Positions 30,953 to 44,736 of a DNA stretch of 64,000 bases are shown piece by piece. Each line of letters opens with the position of its first letter. Positions within the stretch are counted from its first letter, which is position 1. Below the pieces are notes generated by a model, which was given only the letters and a program-made list of their open reading frames with translations, made no database searches and had not been told where the DNA came from. The stretch covers positions 372,001 to 436,000 of the forward strand of contig NZ_BMEB01000001.1 in NCBI RefSeq assembly GCF_014636275.1. Direction: 5' to 3'. Source of the stretch: Cellulomonas carbonis (GTDB taxonomy: Bacteria; Actinomycetota; Actinomycetes; Actinomycetales; Cellulomonadaceae). Both the position numbers and the translations under genes were made by a program.

Positions 30953-30969
<17 letters not shown>
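29728..30969 (+). CDS. carA: Carbamoyl-phosphate synthase small subunit
   Basis: Glutaminase subunit supplying ammonia to CarB. 413 residues; N-terminal [17 protein letters not shown], and class I amidotransferase with nucleophile Cys270 in [16 protein letters not shown], plus HNHGFAV and the catalytic His-Glu in [13 protein letters not shown] 29728 follows the previous gene directly. It overlaps carB by 17 bases. Confidence 0.97.
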
Positions 30970-34371
<3,402 letters not shown>

Positions 34372-34375
<4 letters not shown>

Positions 34376-35262
34376 GCGCGGCCCCGGTCACGCCGGCGTT
34401 CGGGAGCCGTATCGCGGCGGCCGCCGACCGCCTGGGCCCGCTGTGCGTCGGCATCGACCCCCACCCGGCGCTCCTCGCCGCGTGGGGCATGACCGACGAC
34501 GTGGACGGCCTGCGTCGCTTCGCCGACACCGTGACCACGGCGCTGGCGGGCCGGGTCGCGGCCATCAAGCCCCAGGCGGCCTTCTTCGAGCGGCACGGGT
34601 CCGCGGGGGTCGCGGTGCTCGAGGAGGTCGTCGCGGCGGTGCGCGGCACGGGTACCGAGCTCGTCGTCGACGCCAAGCGGGGCGACATCGGCTCGACCAT
34701 GCAGGCGTACGCGGACGCGTACCTGCGCGACGGCTCGCCCCTCGCGGGCGACGCCGTGACGGTCAGCCCCTACCTCGGCTTCGGCTCGCTCGAGCCCGCG
34801 GTGCGGACGGCCTCCGCGACCGGTAGGGGACTGTTCGTGCTCGCGCTCACGTCCAACCCCGAGGGCGCCGCCGTGCAGCACGCACGGACCGTGGGCGCCG
34901 ACGGCCTCGCGGGCCCCAGCGTCGCCGGGGTCGTCGCCGCGGAGGCCGCCGCGCTCAACGCAGCCGAGTGCGCCGCCACCGGTGCGGCGCTCGGCTCGGT
35001 GGGCCTCGTCGTCGGCGCGACGGTCGGTGGCGCGGTCCGCGAGCTCGGCATCGACCTCGGGGCGGTCCGCGGGCCGCTGCTCGCCCCCGGCGTCGGCGCG
35101 CAGGGCGCGGGGCCGGCCGAGCTCGCCGACGTCTTCGGCGACGCGCGCCGTGCCGTGGTCGCGTCGGTGTCCCGCGGCGTGCTGTCCGCCGGCCCGGACC
35201 CCGCGGCCCTGCTGGGGGCCGCCCGGACAGCGGCGGACGAGGCCGGCGCGGCCCTGCGCTGA
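34372..35262 (+). CDS. pyrF: Orotidine-5'-phosphate decarboxylase, type 2
   Basis: Last step of UMP synthesis. 296 residues; [16 protein letters not shown] and the catalytic [20 protein letters not shown] segment define the long type 2 subfamily found in actinobacteria. GTG start overlapping the carB stop. No pyrD or pyrE lies in this window. Confidence 0.95.
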
Positions 35263-35286
35263 CCTGCGACGGTGCGCGCGCACGCG

Positions 35287-35316
35287 TTGCCTCCGGAGGC
35301 CTCGCCTCGCTAGGTT
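35287..35316 (+). promoter_or_regulatory. Promoter of mihF
   Basis: TTGCCT (35287-35292), 18 bases, TAGGTT (35311-35316). The -35 lies on a perfect 12-bp palindrome GCCTCCGGAGGC (35289-35300). One of few sites here with both boxes visible. Confidence 0.55.
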
Positions 35317-35356
35317 CGACCCGTCCGCCCCCGTCTCTGCGAAGAAGGTGACCCGC

Positions 35357-35668
35357 GTGGCACTACCCCCGCTGACCCCGGAACAGCGTGCTGCCGCACT
35401 CGAGAAGGCCGCCGCTGCGCGGCAGGCCCGTGCGGAGGTCAAGAACCGCCTGAAGTACTCGCAGGGCTCGCTCGCCGAGGTGATCGAGCAGGGCCGGACC
35501 GACGACGTCATCGGGAAGCTCAAGGTCTCGGCGCTGCTCGAGTCCCTGCCCGGCGTCGGCAAGATCAAGGCCCGCGCGATCATGGCCGAGATCGGCATCT
35601 CCGAGACGCGCCGCCTCCGTGGCCTGGGGCCGCACCAGGCGCAGGCGCTCATCGAGCGCTTCGGCTGA
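35357..35668 (+). CDS. mihF: Integration host factor, actinobacterial type (mIHF)
   Basis: Nucleoid-associated DNA-binding protein, 103 residues. [18 protein letters not shown] at the N-terminus, then [20 protein letters not shown] containing the helix-two-turn-helix, and a C-terminal [17 protein letters not shown] 35357 is chosen because the conserved N-terminus starts there and GAAGAAGG lies at 35341-35348. The neighbour gmk is the same as in other actinobacteria. Confidence 0.93.
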   Translation: MALPPLTPEQRAAALEKAAAARQARAEVKNRLKYSQGSLAEVIEQGRTDDVIGKLKVSALLESLPGVGKIKARAIMAEIGISETRRLRGLGPHQAQALIERFG

Positions 35669-35669
35669 G

Positions 35670-36269
35670 GTGACGTCCGCCGCCACGCCGCCCCGCCCCG
35701 ACGCCACGGAGGGTGCCCGGCTGACCGTTCTCGCCGGGCCCACCGCCGTGGGCAAGGGCACCGTCTCCGCCGACGTGCGCGCGCGGTACCCCGAGGTCTG
35801 GCTGTCCGTCTCCGCGACGACGCGACCGCCCCGCCCGGGCGAGGTCGACGGCGTCCACTACCTGTTCGTCGACGACGCGACGTTCGACCGCATGGTCGCC
35901 GAGGGCGAGTTCCTCGAGTGGGCGGTCGTCCACGGCCGCAACCGCTACGGGACGCCGCGCGCCGCCGTGGTCGAGCGGCTCAGGGCGGGGGAGCCCGCGC
36001 TGCTCGAGATCGACCTCGCCGGGGCGCGCCAGGTCCGCGCCGCGATGCCCGAGGCCCGCTTCGTCTTCCTCGCGCCGCCGAGCTGGGACGAGCTCGTCCG
36101 ACGCCTCGTCGGCCGGGGGACCGAGGACGAAGAGGAGCGCGAGCGTCGCCTCGCGACCGCGCGCGTCGAGCTCGCCGCCGAGCCGGAGTTCGACCACACG
36201 ATCGTCAACGACGACGTCCGGCGTGCGACCGACGAGCTCGTCACCGTGATGGGTCTGGCCAGGCGGTAG
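35670..36269 (+). CDS. gmk: Guanylate kinase
   Basis: GMP to GDP kinase; 199 residues. P-loop [28 protein letters not shown] substrate motif, [16 protein letters not shown] and [13 protein letters not shown]. The usual P-loop Ser/Gly positions are Ala-Val (PTAVGKG), common in actinobacterial Gmk. GTG 35670 starts one base after the mihF stop. Its TAG stop forms the first half of the rpoZ -10 box. Confidence 0.95.
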   Translation: MTSAATPPRPDATEGARLTVLAGPTAVGKGTVSADVRARYPEVWLSVSATTRPPRPGEVDGVHYLFVDDATFDRMVAEGEFLEWAVVHGRNRYGTPRAAVVERLRAGEPALLEIDLAGARQVRAAMPEARFVFLAPPSWDELVRRLVGRGTEDEEERERRLATARVELAAEPEFDHTIVNDDVRRATDELVTVMGLARR

Positions 36270-36272
36270 GAT
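36267..36272 (+). promoter_or_regulatory. -10 box of rpoZ, overlapping the gmk stop codon
   Basis: TAGGAT, in which TAG is the gmk stop codon. Predicted leader of about 133 bases containing GC-rich stems; no riboswitch recognised. Confidence 0.5.
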
Positions 36273-36411
36273 GTGGCGGTTGCCGCCGTGCGGCCGGTCC
36301 GTCCGGCCGGGTGCGGTCGGCGACGAGGACGGCCGCCCGCGGGCGCTGTCGTCGGCCGCGGCCAGCCGGACGCGCCGACCCACCCGACCAACCCTGTCAG
36401 GGAGCACGCAC

Positions 36412-36675
36412 ATGTCCGGAACCGTCGCCAAGCCCGAGGGCATCACCGACCCGCCGATCGACGACCTCCTGTCCGCCGCGGACTCCAAGTACGCGCTCGT
36501 CATCTACTCGGCCAAGCGCGCGCGTCAGATCAACGCGTACTACTCGCAGCTCAACGAGGGCCTGCTCGAGTACGTCGGCCCGCTCGTCGAGGCCCGCCAC
36601 CAGGAGAAGGCGCTGTCCATCGCGATGCGCGAGATCAACGCAGGCCTCCTGACCGTCAAGGCCGACGAGGACTGA
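36412..36675 (+). CDS. rpoZ: RNA polymerase omega subunit
   Basis: 87 residues; [20 protein letters not shown] and [15 protein letters not shown], with [20 protein letters not shown] in the C-terminal half. ATG 36412 begins the conserved protein and has AGGGAG upstream; longer in-frame extensions lie in the leader. gmk-rpoZ-coaBC order is typical. Confidence 0.94.
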   Translation: MSGTVAKPEGITDPPIDDLLSAADSKYALVIYSAKRARQINAYYSQLNEGLLEYVGPLVEARHQEKALSIAMREINAGLLTVKADED

Positions 36676-36700
36676 CGCACCGCCCGCCCGGGGAGCAGCC

Positions 36701-37981
36701 ATGCGCATCGTTCTCGGCGTGTCCGCGGGCATCGCGGCCTACAAGGCGGCGCTCCTGCTCAGGCTGCTCACCGAGGCGGGGCACGAGGTCCGCGTCGTGC
36801 CGACCCCCGCGTCGCTCGAGTTCGTCGGCCGCGCGACGTGGGAGGCCCTGTCCGGGCGCCCCGTGACGACCGGCGTCTTCGACGACGTCGCCGCGGTCGA
36901 GCACGTGAGCCTCGGCCGCTGGGCCGACCTCGTCGTCGTCGCGCCCGCGACGGCCGACCTGCTGTCGCGTGCCGCGACGGGACGCAGCGACGACCTGCTG
37001 ACCGCGACGCTGCTGACGGCGCGCTGCCCCGTGCTGCTCGCACCAGCGATGCACACCGAGATGTGGGAGCACCCCGCGACGCGCGCCAACGTCGCGACCC
37101 TGCGCGAACGGGGTGCGCACGTACTGGACCCGGCGGTCGGGCGGTTGACGGGCGCCGACAGCGGCGCGGGGCGCCTCCCCGAACCCGAGGTCATCGCCGA
37201 GGCGGCGCTCGCGCTGGTCGGGTCGGGCGCGTCGTCGGCCGACGCCGACGCGGGTGCGCGGCACCCCGCCGCACGTCCGCACGCGGACCTCGCCGACCGC
37301 CGCGTCGTCATCAGCGCCGGCGGGACGCGCGAGCCGCTCGACCCCGTCCGGTTCCTCGGGAACCGCTCCACGGGTCACCAGGGCTGGGCCCTCGCGCGCG
37401 CCGCGGTGGCCCGCGGCGCCGACGTCACGCTCGTCGCGGCGAACGTGGACCTGCCTGCGCCCGACGGCGTCCGCGTCGTGCCCGTCGAGACGACCGCGCA
37501 GCTGCGCGCCGCGGTCCGCGCGGAGGCGGCCGCCGCCGACGTCGTCGTGATGGCTGCGGCGGTCGCGGACTTCCGCCCGGTCACGCGGTCCGACGCCAAG
37601 ATCAAGAAGTCGGCGGACGGGGGCCCTCCGACGATCGAGCTCGCCGAGAACCCTGACGTCCTCGCCGAGCTCGCGCACGACCGGCTGCGCACCGGGCAGG
37701 TCGTCGTCGGCTTCGCCGCGGAGACCGGTGACGCGGGCGGGTCGGTGCTCGACCACGGGCGGGCGAAGGCCAAGCGCAAGGGTGCCGACCTCCTGGTCGT
37801 CAACGCGGTCGGCGACGGTCGCGGCTTCGGTCCCGTCGGGACCGAGGTCGTCGTCCTCGACGCCGCGGGTGACGAGGTCGCCACCGCCGCGGGCACCAAG
37901 GACCAGGTCGCCGGAGCCGTCTGGGACGCGGTGGTCGACCGGCTGGCGGACGTGTCCGGCGGGGCTGCGACCCGCCAGTAG
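36701..37981 (+). CDS. coaBC: Bifunctional phosphopantothenoylcysteine decarboxylase / synthetase
   Basis: Two steps of coenzyme A synthesis. 426 residues: flavin-dependent CoaC domain (1-190; SAGIAAYKAALLLRLL, APATADLLSRAATG, PAMHTEMWEHPAT) and CoaB domain (about 200-420; VISAGGTREPLDPVRFLGN, MAAAVADFRP, DAKIKKS). The ATG has GGGGAG upstream. Its TAG stop starts the -10 box of metK. Confidence 0.95.
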   Translation: MRIVLGVSAGIAAYKAALLLRLLTEAGHEVRVVPTPASLEFVGRATWEALSGRPVTTGVFDDVAAVEHVSLGRWADLVVVAPATADLLSRAATGRSDDLLTATLLTARCPVLLAPAMHTEMWEHPATRANVATLRERGAHVLDPAVGRLTGADSGAGRLPEPEVIAEAALALVGSGASSADADAGARHPAARPHADLADRRVVISAGGTREPLDPVRFLGNRSTGHQGWALARAAVARGADVTLVAANVDLPAPDGVRVVPVETTAQLRAAVRAEAAAADVVVMAAAVADFRPVTRSDAKIKKSADGGPPTIELAENPDVLAELAHDRLRTGQVVVGFAAETGDAGGSVLDHGRAKAKRKGADLLVVNAVGDGRGFGPVGTEVVVLDAAGDEVATAAGTKDQVAGAVWDAVVDRLADVSGGAATRQ

Positions 37982-37984
37982 TCT
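37979..37984 (+). promoter_or_regulatory. -10 box of metK (leaderless), overlapping the coaBC stop codon
   Basis: TAGTCT; the TAG is the coaBC stop. Six bases separate it from ATG 37991. Confidence 0.6.
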
Positions 37985-37990
37985 TGCCGG

Positions 37991-39193
37991 ATGACCTCTG
38001 CCTCGCAGCGCCTCTTCACGTCCGAGTCGGTGACGGAGGGGCACCCCGACAAGGTCTGCGACCAGATCTCCGACGGCATCCTGGACGCGATCCTCGCGCA
38101 GGACCCGGCGGCGCGCGTGGCCGTCGAGACCATGGTCACGACCGGTCTCGTCCACGTCGCCGGCGAGGTGTCGACCGAGGCGTACGTCGAGATCCCGCAG
38201 GTCGTGCGGGACACGCTCAACCGCATCGGGTACACGTCGTCGACGATCGGGTTCGACGCCCACTCGTGCGGCGTCTCGGTGTCGATCGGGCAGCAGTCGC
38301 CCGACATCGCCGCGGGCGTCGACAAGGCGTGGGAGGTCCGGCACGACGGTCACGCCGAGGACCCGCTCGAGGCCCAGGGCGCGGGTGACCAGGGGCTCAT
38401 GTTCGGCTACGCGTGCGACGACACGCCCTCCCTCATGCCCCTGCCGATCTGGCTCGCGCACCGCCTGGCCGAGCGCCTCGCGTCGGTGCGGAAGGAGGGC
38501 ACGCTCGACTACCTCCGCCCGGACGGCAAGACGCAGGTCACGATCGGCTACGACGGCGACCGCGCCGTGCGCCTGGACACCGTCGTGGTCTCGACGCAGC
38601 ACGACCCGGGGGTGCACCTCGAGAGCCGCCTCGCGCCCGAGGTCGCCGAGCACGTCGTCGCGCCCGTCCTCGAGGACGTCGGCCTCGACACGACCGGCTA
38701 CCGCCTGCTCATCAACCCGACCGGGCAGTTCGTCGTCGGCGGGCCCCAGGGGGATGCCGGCCTGACGGGCCGCAAGATCATCGTCGACACCTACGGCGGC
38801 ATGGCGCGGCACGGCGGCGGCGCGTTCTCGGGCAAGGACCCGTCGAAGGTCGACCGGTCCGCCGCCTACGCCATGCGGTGGGTCGCGAAGAACGTCGTCG
38901 CGGCGGGGCTCGCGCGGCGCTGCGAGGTCCAGGTCGCCTACGCGATCGGCGCGTCGCACCCGGTGGGCCTGTACGTCGAGACGTTCGGCACCGAGACCGT
39001 CCCGGTCGACCGGCTGACCGCCGCGATCCGCGAGGTCTTCGACCTGCGCCCCGCGGCGATCGTCCGCGACCTGGACCTGCTGCGTCCGATCTACGCCCGC
39101 ACCGCCGCCTACGGCCACTTCGGGCGTGAGCTGGCCGACTTCACGTGGGAGCGCACCGACCGGGTCATGGACCTGCGCAGCGCGTTGTCCTGA
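37991..39193 (+). CDS. metK: S-adenosylmethionine synthetase
   Basis: Makes SAM from methionine and ATP. 400 residues; [31 protein letters not shown] (ATP-binding hexapeptide region) and [19 protein letters not shown]. It appears leaderless, so no SAM riboswitch can be present between the promoter and the start. Confidence 0.97.
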   Translation: MTSASQRLFTSESVTEGHPDKVCDQISDGILDAILAQDPAARVAVETMVTTGLVHVAGEVSTEAYVEIPQVVRDTLNRIGYTSSTIGFDAHSCGVSVSIGQQSPDIAAGVDKAWEVRHDGHAEDPLEAQGAGDQGLMFGYACDDTPSLMPLPIWLAHRLAERLASVRKEGTLDYLRPDGKTQVTIGYDGDRAVRLDTVVVSTQHDPGVHLESRLAPEVAEHVVAPVLEDVGLDTTGYRLLINPTGQFVVGGPQGDAGLTGRKIIVDTYGGMARHGGGAFSGKDPSKVDRSAAYAMRWVAKNVVAAGLARRCEVQVAYAIGASHPVGLYVETFGTETVPVDRLTAAIREVFDLRPAAIVRDLDLLRPIYARTAAYGHFGRELADFTWERTDRVMDLRSALS

Positions 39194-39232
39194 CCCCGCC
39201 GGCGCGTCGGTGGCGCGTGGTGGGATGACCAG

Positions 39233-41464
39233 ATGACGGAGCGCGGAGCGGTCAGTACGGACGCGCAGCCGGCGTTGGACGGTGTGCTCGACGGCCTCCC
39301 TCGGCCGCGCACGCGACGCGTGCGTGCTGCGGGGCCCGTCGCGGCGCACCTGCCGGTCGCCCGCTGCGTCGTCGACCGCCCGGTGCCGCACCTCGACCGC
39401 GTCTTCGAGTACGCCGTGCCGGCGTCGATGGACGAGCAGGCGCGCCCGGGTGTGCGCGTGCGGGTCCGCTTCGGCGGCCAGGACGTCGACGGCTACCTCG
39501 TCGAGCGCGCCGACGCGGCGGAGCACGACGGCGAGCTCGTCCCGTTGCGACGTGTCGTCTCCGGCGAGGTCGTCCTCACCGCGCCCGTGCTCGGTCTCGC
39601 GCGGCGCGTCGCGGCCCGGTGGGCGGGCACCCTGCCCGACGTCCTTCGGCTGGCGATCCCCCCGCGGCACGCCCGGACCGAGGCCGAGCCCTGGGAGAGG
39701 CAGGAGCGTCCCGGCGGGACTCCGGGACCGGCGGAGCCTGCAGGCGCCGGGGTGTCCGCGGACGACGCGGCGGGCGGGGTGGCCGGTGCGGGCCGCGCGA
39801 CCGGCGCCGCCGGGGCCGGAGCAACCGTCTGGGACCCCTACGTCGGCGGCACGGCCTTCCTGCGGCACGTCGCGTCGGGTGGCGCGCCGCGCGCCGTCTG
39901 GTCGGCGCTGCCGGGCGGCCCGGGGCAGGACTGGACCGACGCGATCGCCGACGCGGTCGCGGCAGCCCGGGCCGGGTCCCGCGGCGCACTGGTCGTGGTC
40001 GCGACCGCGGCCGAGGTCGAGGCCGTGGGCGCGGCGCTCTCGCGGCGCGGCGTGGCGCCGTGGCGGCCGGGCGCCGACGAGGGGTGGGTCCGGCTGGTCG
40101 CCGACGACGGGCCGGCCGCCCGCTACCGGTCGTTCCTGGCGGCGGTGCGCGGCACGGCGGACGTCGTCGTCGGCACCCGGGCGGCGGCCTTCGCGCCCGT
40201 CCGGGACCTCGGGCTCGTCGTGTGCTGGGACGAGGGGGACCCGCTCCACGCGGAGCCGCGTGCGCCGTACCCCCACGTGCGCGAGGTGCTCGGGATGCGC
40301 TCGACGGACGAGGGTGCGGCGCTCCTCGTCGGGGGCCACGTGCGGTCGACCGCGGCGCAGCGGTGGGTCGAGGACGGGTTCGCCCGCCCCGTGCAGGCCG
40401 ACCGCGCCACCGTCCGCGAGCGCGTGCCCCGCGTGCGGTGGCTGGACGCCGCCGAGCTCGCGCGCGAGGGGCCGGCCGCCGCGGCGCGGCTGCCCGGACC
40501 GGCGTGGCGGACCGTCCAGGACGGGCTGCAGCGCGGGCCGGTCCTCGTGCAGGTGCCCAGGGCCGGCTACCTCCCGGTCGTGGCGTGCGCGCGCTGCCGC
40601 GAGGTCGCACGGTGCGGGACCTGTCACGGACCGCTGCGGGTCGCCGACGCCGGGGGCGTCCCGTCGTGCCGCTGGTGCGGTCGGCTCGCGACGGCATGGC
40701 GCTGCGAGCACTGCGGCGGGCAGCACCTCAGGTCGGTCCGCGTCGGCTCGGACCGCACGGCCGAGGAGCTGGGCCGCGCGTTCCCCGGCGTGCCGGTCCG
40801 CGTCTCCGGGGCCAGCGCCGAGGGCGGCGTCGTGGCGCGCGTCCCGGCCAGGCGCGCGCTCGTCGTCGCGACGCCGGGAGCGGAGCCGACCGCGGAGGGT
40901 GGCTACGCCGCGGCGGTCCTGCTCGACGCAGCGGTGGTGACGGGCCGGGACAGCCTCGACGTCGGTGAGCAGGCGCTGCGCACGTGGGCCCGCGCGTGCG
41001 CGCTCGTGCGACCGGCACCCGAGGGCGGCACCGTGGTGGTCGTGGGGGAGGCCGCTCCTCGTCCCGTCCAGGCGCTCGTGCGCTGGGACCCCGCGGGGTT
41101 CGCGGAACGCGAGCTCGCCGAGCGCCGCGACCTCTCGCTCCCACCCGCGGTCCACGTCGCGGTGCTCGAGGGAGCGCGTCACGCCGTCGAGGCCCTGCTG
41201 AGCCGGGCCGATCTCCCGGACGCCGCCCAGGTCCTCGGGCCCCTGCCCGTCCCGGCGACCGCGGGCCCCGGGCCGGACCCCGCCCGTGGGCCCGACACGC
41301 TGCTCGACCTCGTCCACGAGGAGGCCGTGCGCGCCCTCGTCCGGACGCCGTGGGCGTCGGCCGACGCGGTCTCGGCACGTCTCGTCGCGGCGCAGGCCAC
41401 GCGCAGCGCACGGCGCGAACCCGGGACCGTCCGTCTCCGGCTCGAGCCCCAGGGGCTGCTGTGA
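39233..41464 (+). CDS. priA: PriA-like primosomal protein N' lacking helicase motifs
   Basis: 743 residues. The N-terminal 3'-DNA-binding domain (VDRPVPHLDRVFEYAVP, GVRVRVRFGGQDVDGYLVE) and the zinc-binding cysteines (CARCREVARCGTC, CRWCG, CEHCG) are intact. The Walker A site is replaced by PGGPGQ (about 227-232), with no GKT, and the DEAH box reads DEGD (333-336), so ATPase and helicase activity are probably lost, as in other actinobacterial PriA homologues. It may keep replication-restart scaffolding. The ATG at 39233 is assumed; other starts are possible in the variable N-terminus. Confidence 0.88.
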   Translation: MTERGAVSTDAQPALDGVLDGLPRPRTRRVRAAGPVAAHLPVARCVVDRPVPHLDRVFEYAVPASMDEQARPGVRVRVRFGGQDVDGYLVERADAAEHDGELVPLRRVVSGEVVLTAPVLGLARRVAARWAGTLPDVLRLAIPPRHARTEAEPWERQERPGGTPGPAEPAGAGVSADDAAGGVAGAGRATGAAGAGATVWDPYVGGTAFLRHVASGGAPRAVWSALPGGPGQDWTDAIADAVAAARAGSRGALVVVATAAEVEAVGAALSRRGVAPWRPGADEGWVRLVADDGPAARYRSFLAAVRGTADVVVGTRAAAFAPVRDLGLVVCWDEGDPLHAEPRAPYPHVREVLGMRSTDEGAALLVGGHVRSTAAQRWVEDGFARPVQADRATVRERVPRVRWLDAAELAREGPAAAARLPGPAWRTVQDGLQRGPVLVQVPRAGYLPVVACARCREVARCGTCHGPLRVADAGGVPSCRWCGRLATAWRCEHCGGQHLRSVRVGSDRTAEELGRAFPGVPVRVSGASAEGGVVARVPARRALVVATPGAEPTAEGGYAAAVLLDAAVVTGRDSLDVGEQALRTWARACALVRPAPEGGTVVVVGEAAPRPVQALVRWDPAGFAERELAERRDLSLPPAVHVAVLEGARHAVEALLSRADLPDAAQVLGPLPVPATAGPGPDPARGPDTLLDLVHEEAVRALVRTPWASADAVSARLVAAQATRSARREPGTVRLRLEPQGLL

Positions 41465-42111
41465 GCCGCGGACCGAGGCGCGCGGTGGACGCGGTCCTCT
41501 TCGACCTCGGTCGCGTCCTCGTCGAGTGGGACCCGTTCCTGCCGTTCGCCGGGCGGTACCCGCGCGCCGACGTGGAGCGGTTCTTCGCGGACGTCGACTT
41601 CGCGTCGTTCAACCACCGCCAGGACGCCGGGCGGTCGTGGGCCGACGCTCGCGCGGAGCTGCTGGCGTCGCACCCGCACCACGTCCCGCTGCTCGACGTG
41701 TACGTCCGCCGCTTCGCCGAGTCCGTCCCGCACGAGGTCCCGGGTGCGTCCGCCCTCGTCGCGGACGTCCTCGCCGCCGGCCTGCGCGCCCACGGACTGA
41801 CGAACTGGTCGGCGGAGACCTACTCGGTCGCGCCCCGTCAGGCGCCGGTCATCGCGCGGCTGGAGGGCGTCCTCGTCTCGGGCGAGGTCGGTCTGGCCAA
41901 GCCGGACGCGCGCATCTTCGAGCTCGCGGCGGCACGGTTCGGCCTCGACCCGCGGCGCACCCTGTTCGTCGACGACGCGGCACGGAACGTGGAGGGCGCC
42001 CGCGCCACCGGCTACCGAGCCCACCTCTTCACCGGCCACGCGGACCTGCGCCGTCACCTCGTCGACCTGGGCGTCCCGGTGCCCGGCCAGGAAGCCGCGC
42101 CCCCGCCCTAG
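41461..42111 (+). CDS. HAD-superfamily hydrolase
   Basis: 216 residues. Motif I is FDLGRVLVEW (nucleophile Asp present; the usual second Asp is Gly, as in YihX-type sugar phosphatases), motif II is LTNWS, motif III Lys in LAKPDARIF and motif IV FVDDAARNVEGA. Probably a small-molecule phosphatase; substrate unknown. GTG 41461 overlaps the priA stop. The TAG stop is also the first half of the fmt -10 box. Confidence 0.82.
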   Translation: MSRGPRRAVDAVLFDLGRVLVEWDPFLPFAGRYPRADVERFFADVDFASFNHRQDAGRSWADARAELLASHPHHVPLLDVYVRRFAESVPHEVPGASALVADVLAAGLRAHGLTNWSAETYSVAPRQAPVIARLEGVLVSGEVGLAKPDARIFELAAARFGLDPRRTLFVDDAARNVEGARATGYRAHLFTGHADLRRHLVDLGVPVPGQEAAPPP

Positions 42112-42114
42112 GAT
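42109..42114 (+). promoter_or_regulatory. -10 box of fmt (leaderless), overlapping the HAD-gene stop codon
   Basis: TAGGAT; the TAG is the stop codon of the preceding gene. Six bases to ATG 42121. Confidence 0.6.
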
Positions 42115-42120
42115 CGACGG

Positions 42121-43065
42121 ATGCGTCTGCTCTTCGCGGGGACCCCCGAGGTCGCCCTCCCGTCGCTCGAGGCGCTGATCGCGTCGCCGCACGACGTCGT
42201 CGCCGTCCTCACCCGCCCCGACGCGCCCGCGGGCCGGGGCCGACGCCTGTCCGCGAGCCCCGTCCGGGAGCGGGCCGAGGCGGCCGGCATCGCCGTCCTC
42301 ACGCCGACGAGCCTGCGCGACCCCGAGGTCGTCGAGCAGATCCGGGCGCTCGACGTCGACCTCGCGCCCGTCGTCGCCTACGGGGCGCTGCTGCCGCCCG
42401 CCGTGCTCGGCGTCCCGCGCCACGGGTGGGTCAACCTCCACTTCTCCCTGCTGCCCGCGTGGCGCGGTGCAGCGCCCGTCCAGCACGCGCTGCTGCACGG
42501 CGACGAGGTCACCGGGGCCTCGACCTTCCGTATCGAGGAGGGTCTCGACACCGGTCCCGTCTACGGGACGCTGACCGAGACCGTCCGGCCGACCGACACG
42601 TCGGGGGACCTGCTCGCGCGGCTCGCGACGGCCGGTGCAGGCCTCCTCGTCGCGACGGTCGACGGCATCGCGGACGGGTCGCTCGTCGCCGTCGCGCAGC
42701 CCGCCGAGGGCGTGAGCCACGCACCCCGCCTGAGCACCGACGACGCGCGCGTGCGCTGGGAGCACCCGGCAGCCGCTGTCGACCGTCGCGTGCGTGCGTG
42801 CACGCCCGCCCCGGGTGCGTGGACGACCGCCCCGGACGGGTCGCGCCTCAAGCTCGAGCGCGTCCGCCCGCGGCCGGACGTGACCGACCTCGCACCGGGC
42901 GAGGTGCGCGTCGGACGCGACGACGTGCTGGTCGGCACGGCGACGCACGCGGTCGCCCTCACGCGGCTGGCCCCTGCGGGCCGTCGCGCGATGGCGGCCG
43001 CGGACTGGGCACGGGGTGCGCGGCTGTCCGCGGACGCACGGCTCGGCGGGGGTGAGGACCGATGA
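42121..43065 (+). CDS. fmt: Methionyl-tRNA formyltransferase
   Basis: Formylates initiator Met-tRNA. 314 residues; [34 protein letters not shown] with the catalytic His and Asn, and [15 protein letters not shown]-terminal tRNA-binding OB-like domain follows. It overlaps rsmB by 4 bases. Confidence 0.96.
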   Translation: MRLLFAGTPEVALPSLEALIASPHDVVAVLTRPDAPAGRGRRLSASPVRERAEAAGIAVLTPTSLRDPEVVEQIRALDVDLAPVVAYGALLPPAVLGVPRHGWVNLHFSLLPAWRGAAPVQHALLHGDEVTGASTFRIEEGLDTGPVYGTLTETVRPTDTSGDLLARLATAGAGLLVATVDGIADGSLVAVAQPAEGVSHAPRLSTDDARVRWEHPAAAVDRRVRACTPAPGAWTTAPDGSRLKLERVRPRPDVTDLAPGEVRVGRDDVLVGTATHAVALTRLAPAGRRAMAAADWARGARLSADARLGGGEDR

Positions 43066-44732
43066 CCGGCGGCGCCGGCGGCACGGGACGCGGTCGAGGC
43101 CCCGGCGGCGCTGGCCGTCCGGGAGGCCCCGGCGGCGCGGGCGGGTCCGACCGCTCGGGAGGCTCCGGCGGACGACGCCCCCGGGGCGGGCCGGGTGGCG
43201 GGTCCGGCGAGGGACGCGTCGGCGGACGGCAGCGCAACCCCGCGCGCGCGGCGGGGGAGGCTCGTCCCCGCGGCGCGCTCGCGCCGTCCGAGCGGCGACG
43301 CGGCGGCGACCCGGCCCGGACCGCGGCGTTCGACGTCCTCCGTGAGGTCGCGACGTCCGACGCCTACGCGAACCTCGTCCTTCCACCGCTGCTGCGCCGT
43401 CGCGGTGTGCGCGGTCGGGACGCCGCGTTCGCGACCGAGCTCGCCTACGGCGCGCTGCGCCTGCGGGGGCGGTACGACGCCGTCGTCGAGATCGCCGCCG
43501 ACCGTCCTGCGGAGCGCATCGACCCGCCGGTCCTCGACGTGCTGCGCCTCGGTGCGCACCAGCTGCTGGGCATGCGCGTCCCGGCCCACGCGGCGGTGTC
43601 CGAGACGGTCGCGCTCGCCCGGACGGTCGTCGGCGCGGGTGCGGCCCAGTTCGTCAACGCCGTGCTGCGCCGCGTGTCCACCGACCCGCTCGACGTGTGG
43701 CTCGACCGGGTCGGTGCGGCGGCGGGTGACGAGATCGAGGCCCTTGCCGTCCGGCACAGCCACCCGGCGTGGGTGGTCCGTGCGCTGCGCCAGGCGCTCG
43801 TCGCCGACGGACGCGACCCGGCCGAGCTCGCCGCGCTGCTCGAGGCCGACAACACCGCACCGGCCGTCACGCTCGTCGCCCGCCCCGGCCTCGCCGACCG
43901 CGACGAGGTGCTCGCCTCGGTCGAGGGCGCCTCACCCGGCAGGTGGTCACCGGCCGCGGTCGTGCTCGGCGGGGGAGACCCCCACGACGTCGTCGGCGTC
44001 GAGCGCGCCGCGGTGGGCGTGCAGGACGAGGGCAGCCAGCTCGTCGCGCTCGCCCTCGTCGCGGCCTCGCCCACTGTCGACGGCGAGCGCTGGCTCGACC
44101 TGTGCGCCGGCCCCGGTGGCAAGACGGCGCTCCTCGGCGCCGTCGCGGCCCGCACCTCGGGGACGGTCGTGGCGACCGAGGTCCAGCCGCACCGGGCACG
44201 TCTCGTGGAGGCGTCCGTCGCCGCGGTGCCCCAGGGCGTCGTGACCGTGCGGTGCGCCGACGGACGCACCGTGGGCTCGGACGAGCCGGCCACGTTCGAC
44301 CGCGCGCTGGTCGACGCGCCCTGCACGGGGCTCGGTGCGCTGCGTCGCCGGCCCGAGTCCCGCTGGCGCAGGTCACCCGCCGACGTCCCCGAGCTCGGCG
44401 CCCTCCAGCGGGACCTCCTCGGGTCAGCGCTCGACGCGGTGCGCCCGGGCGGTCTGGTCGCGTACGTGACGTGCTCGCCGCACGTGGCGGAGACCCGGCT
44501 CGTGGTGCAGGACGTGCTGCGCCGTCGTCCCGACGTCGAGCAGCTCGACGCACGTCCGGCTGTGCGTGCCGTCGCGGGAGACGCGATCCCGCTCGGGGAC
44601 GGGCCCGCCGTGCAGCTCTGGCCGCACGTGCACGGCACGGACGCGATGTTCCTCGCGCTCCTGCGTCGTACCGACGACGACGGCGCGTCGACGGGTCCGG
44701 ACGCGGCCGGGTCCGCGCGCACGACAGACTGA
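43062..44732 (+). CDS. rsmB: 16S rRNA cytosine-5 methyltransferase RsmB with Gly/Arg-rich N-terminus
   Basis: 556 residues. The first ~80 are a Gly/Arg/Pro-rich tail (repeated GGxGGxGR units), a likely disordered RNA-binding extension. The NusB-like domain follows (about 85-215; [28 protein letters not shown]), then the SAM-dependent methyltransferase domain with [14 protein letters not shown], the Pro-Cys [15 protein letters not shown] and the catalytic Cys of [14 protein letters not shown]. Methylates C967 in the E. coli enzyme. The start at 43062 overlaps the fmt stop. Confidence 0.92.
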   Translation: MTGGAGGTGRGRGPGGAGRPGGPGGAGGSDRSGGSGGRRPRGGPGGGSGEGRVGGRQRNPARAAGEARPRGALAPSERRRGGDPARTAAFDVLREVATSDAYANLVLPPLLRRRGVRGRDAAFATELAYGALRLRGRYDAVVEIAADRPAERIDPPVLDVLRLGAHQLLGMRVPAHAAVSETVALARTVVGAGAAQFVNAVLRRVSTDPLDVWLDRVGAAAGDEIEALAVRHSHPAWVVRALRQALVADGRDPAELAALLEADNTAPAVTLVARPGLADRDEVLASVEGASPGRWSPAAVVLGGGDPHDVVGVERAAVGVQDEGSQLVALALVAASPTVDGERWLDLCAGPGGKTALLGAVAARTSGTVVATEVQPHRARLVEASVAAVPQGVVTVRCADGRTVGSDEPATFDRALVDAPCTGLGALRRRPESRWRRSPADVPELGALQRDLLGSALDAVRPGGLVAYVTCSPHVAETRLVVQDVLRRRPDVEQLDARPAVRAVAGDAIPLGDGPAVQLWPHVHGTDAMFLALLRRTDDDGASTGPDAAGSARTTD

Positions 44733-44736
44733 GGCC

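Noticed and set aside
36656..41317. 1553-codon reverse-strand frame over coaBC, metK and priA
   Set aside because: Spans three well-supported genes on the other strand and has shadow composition.
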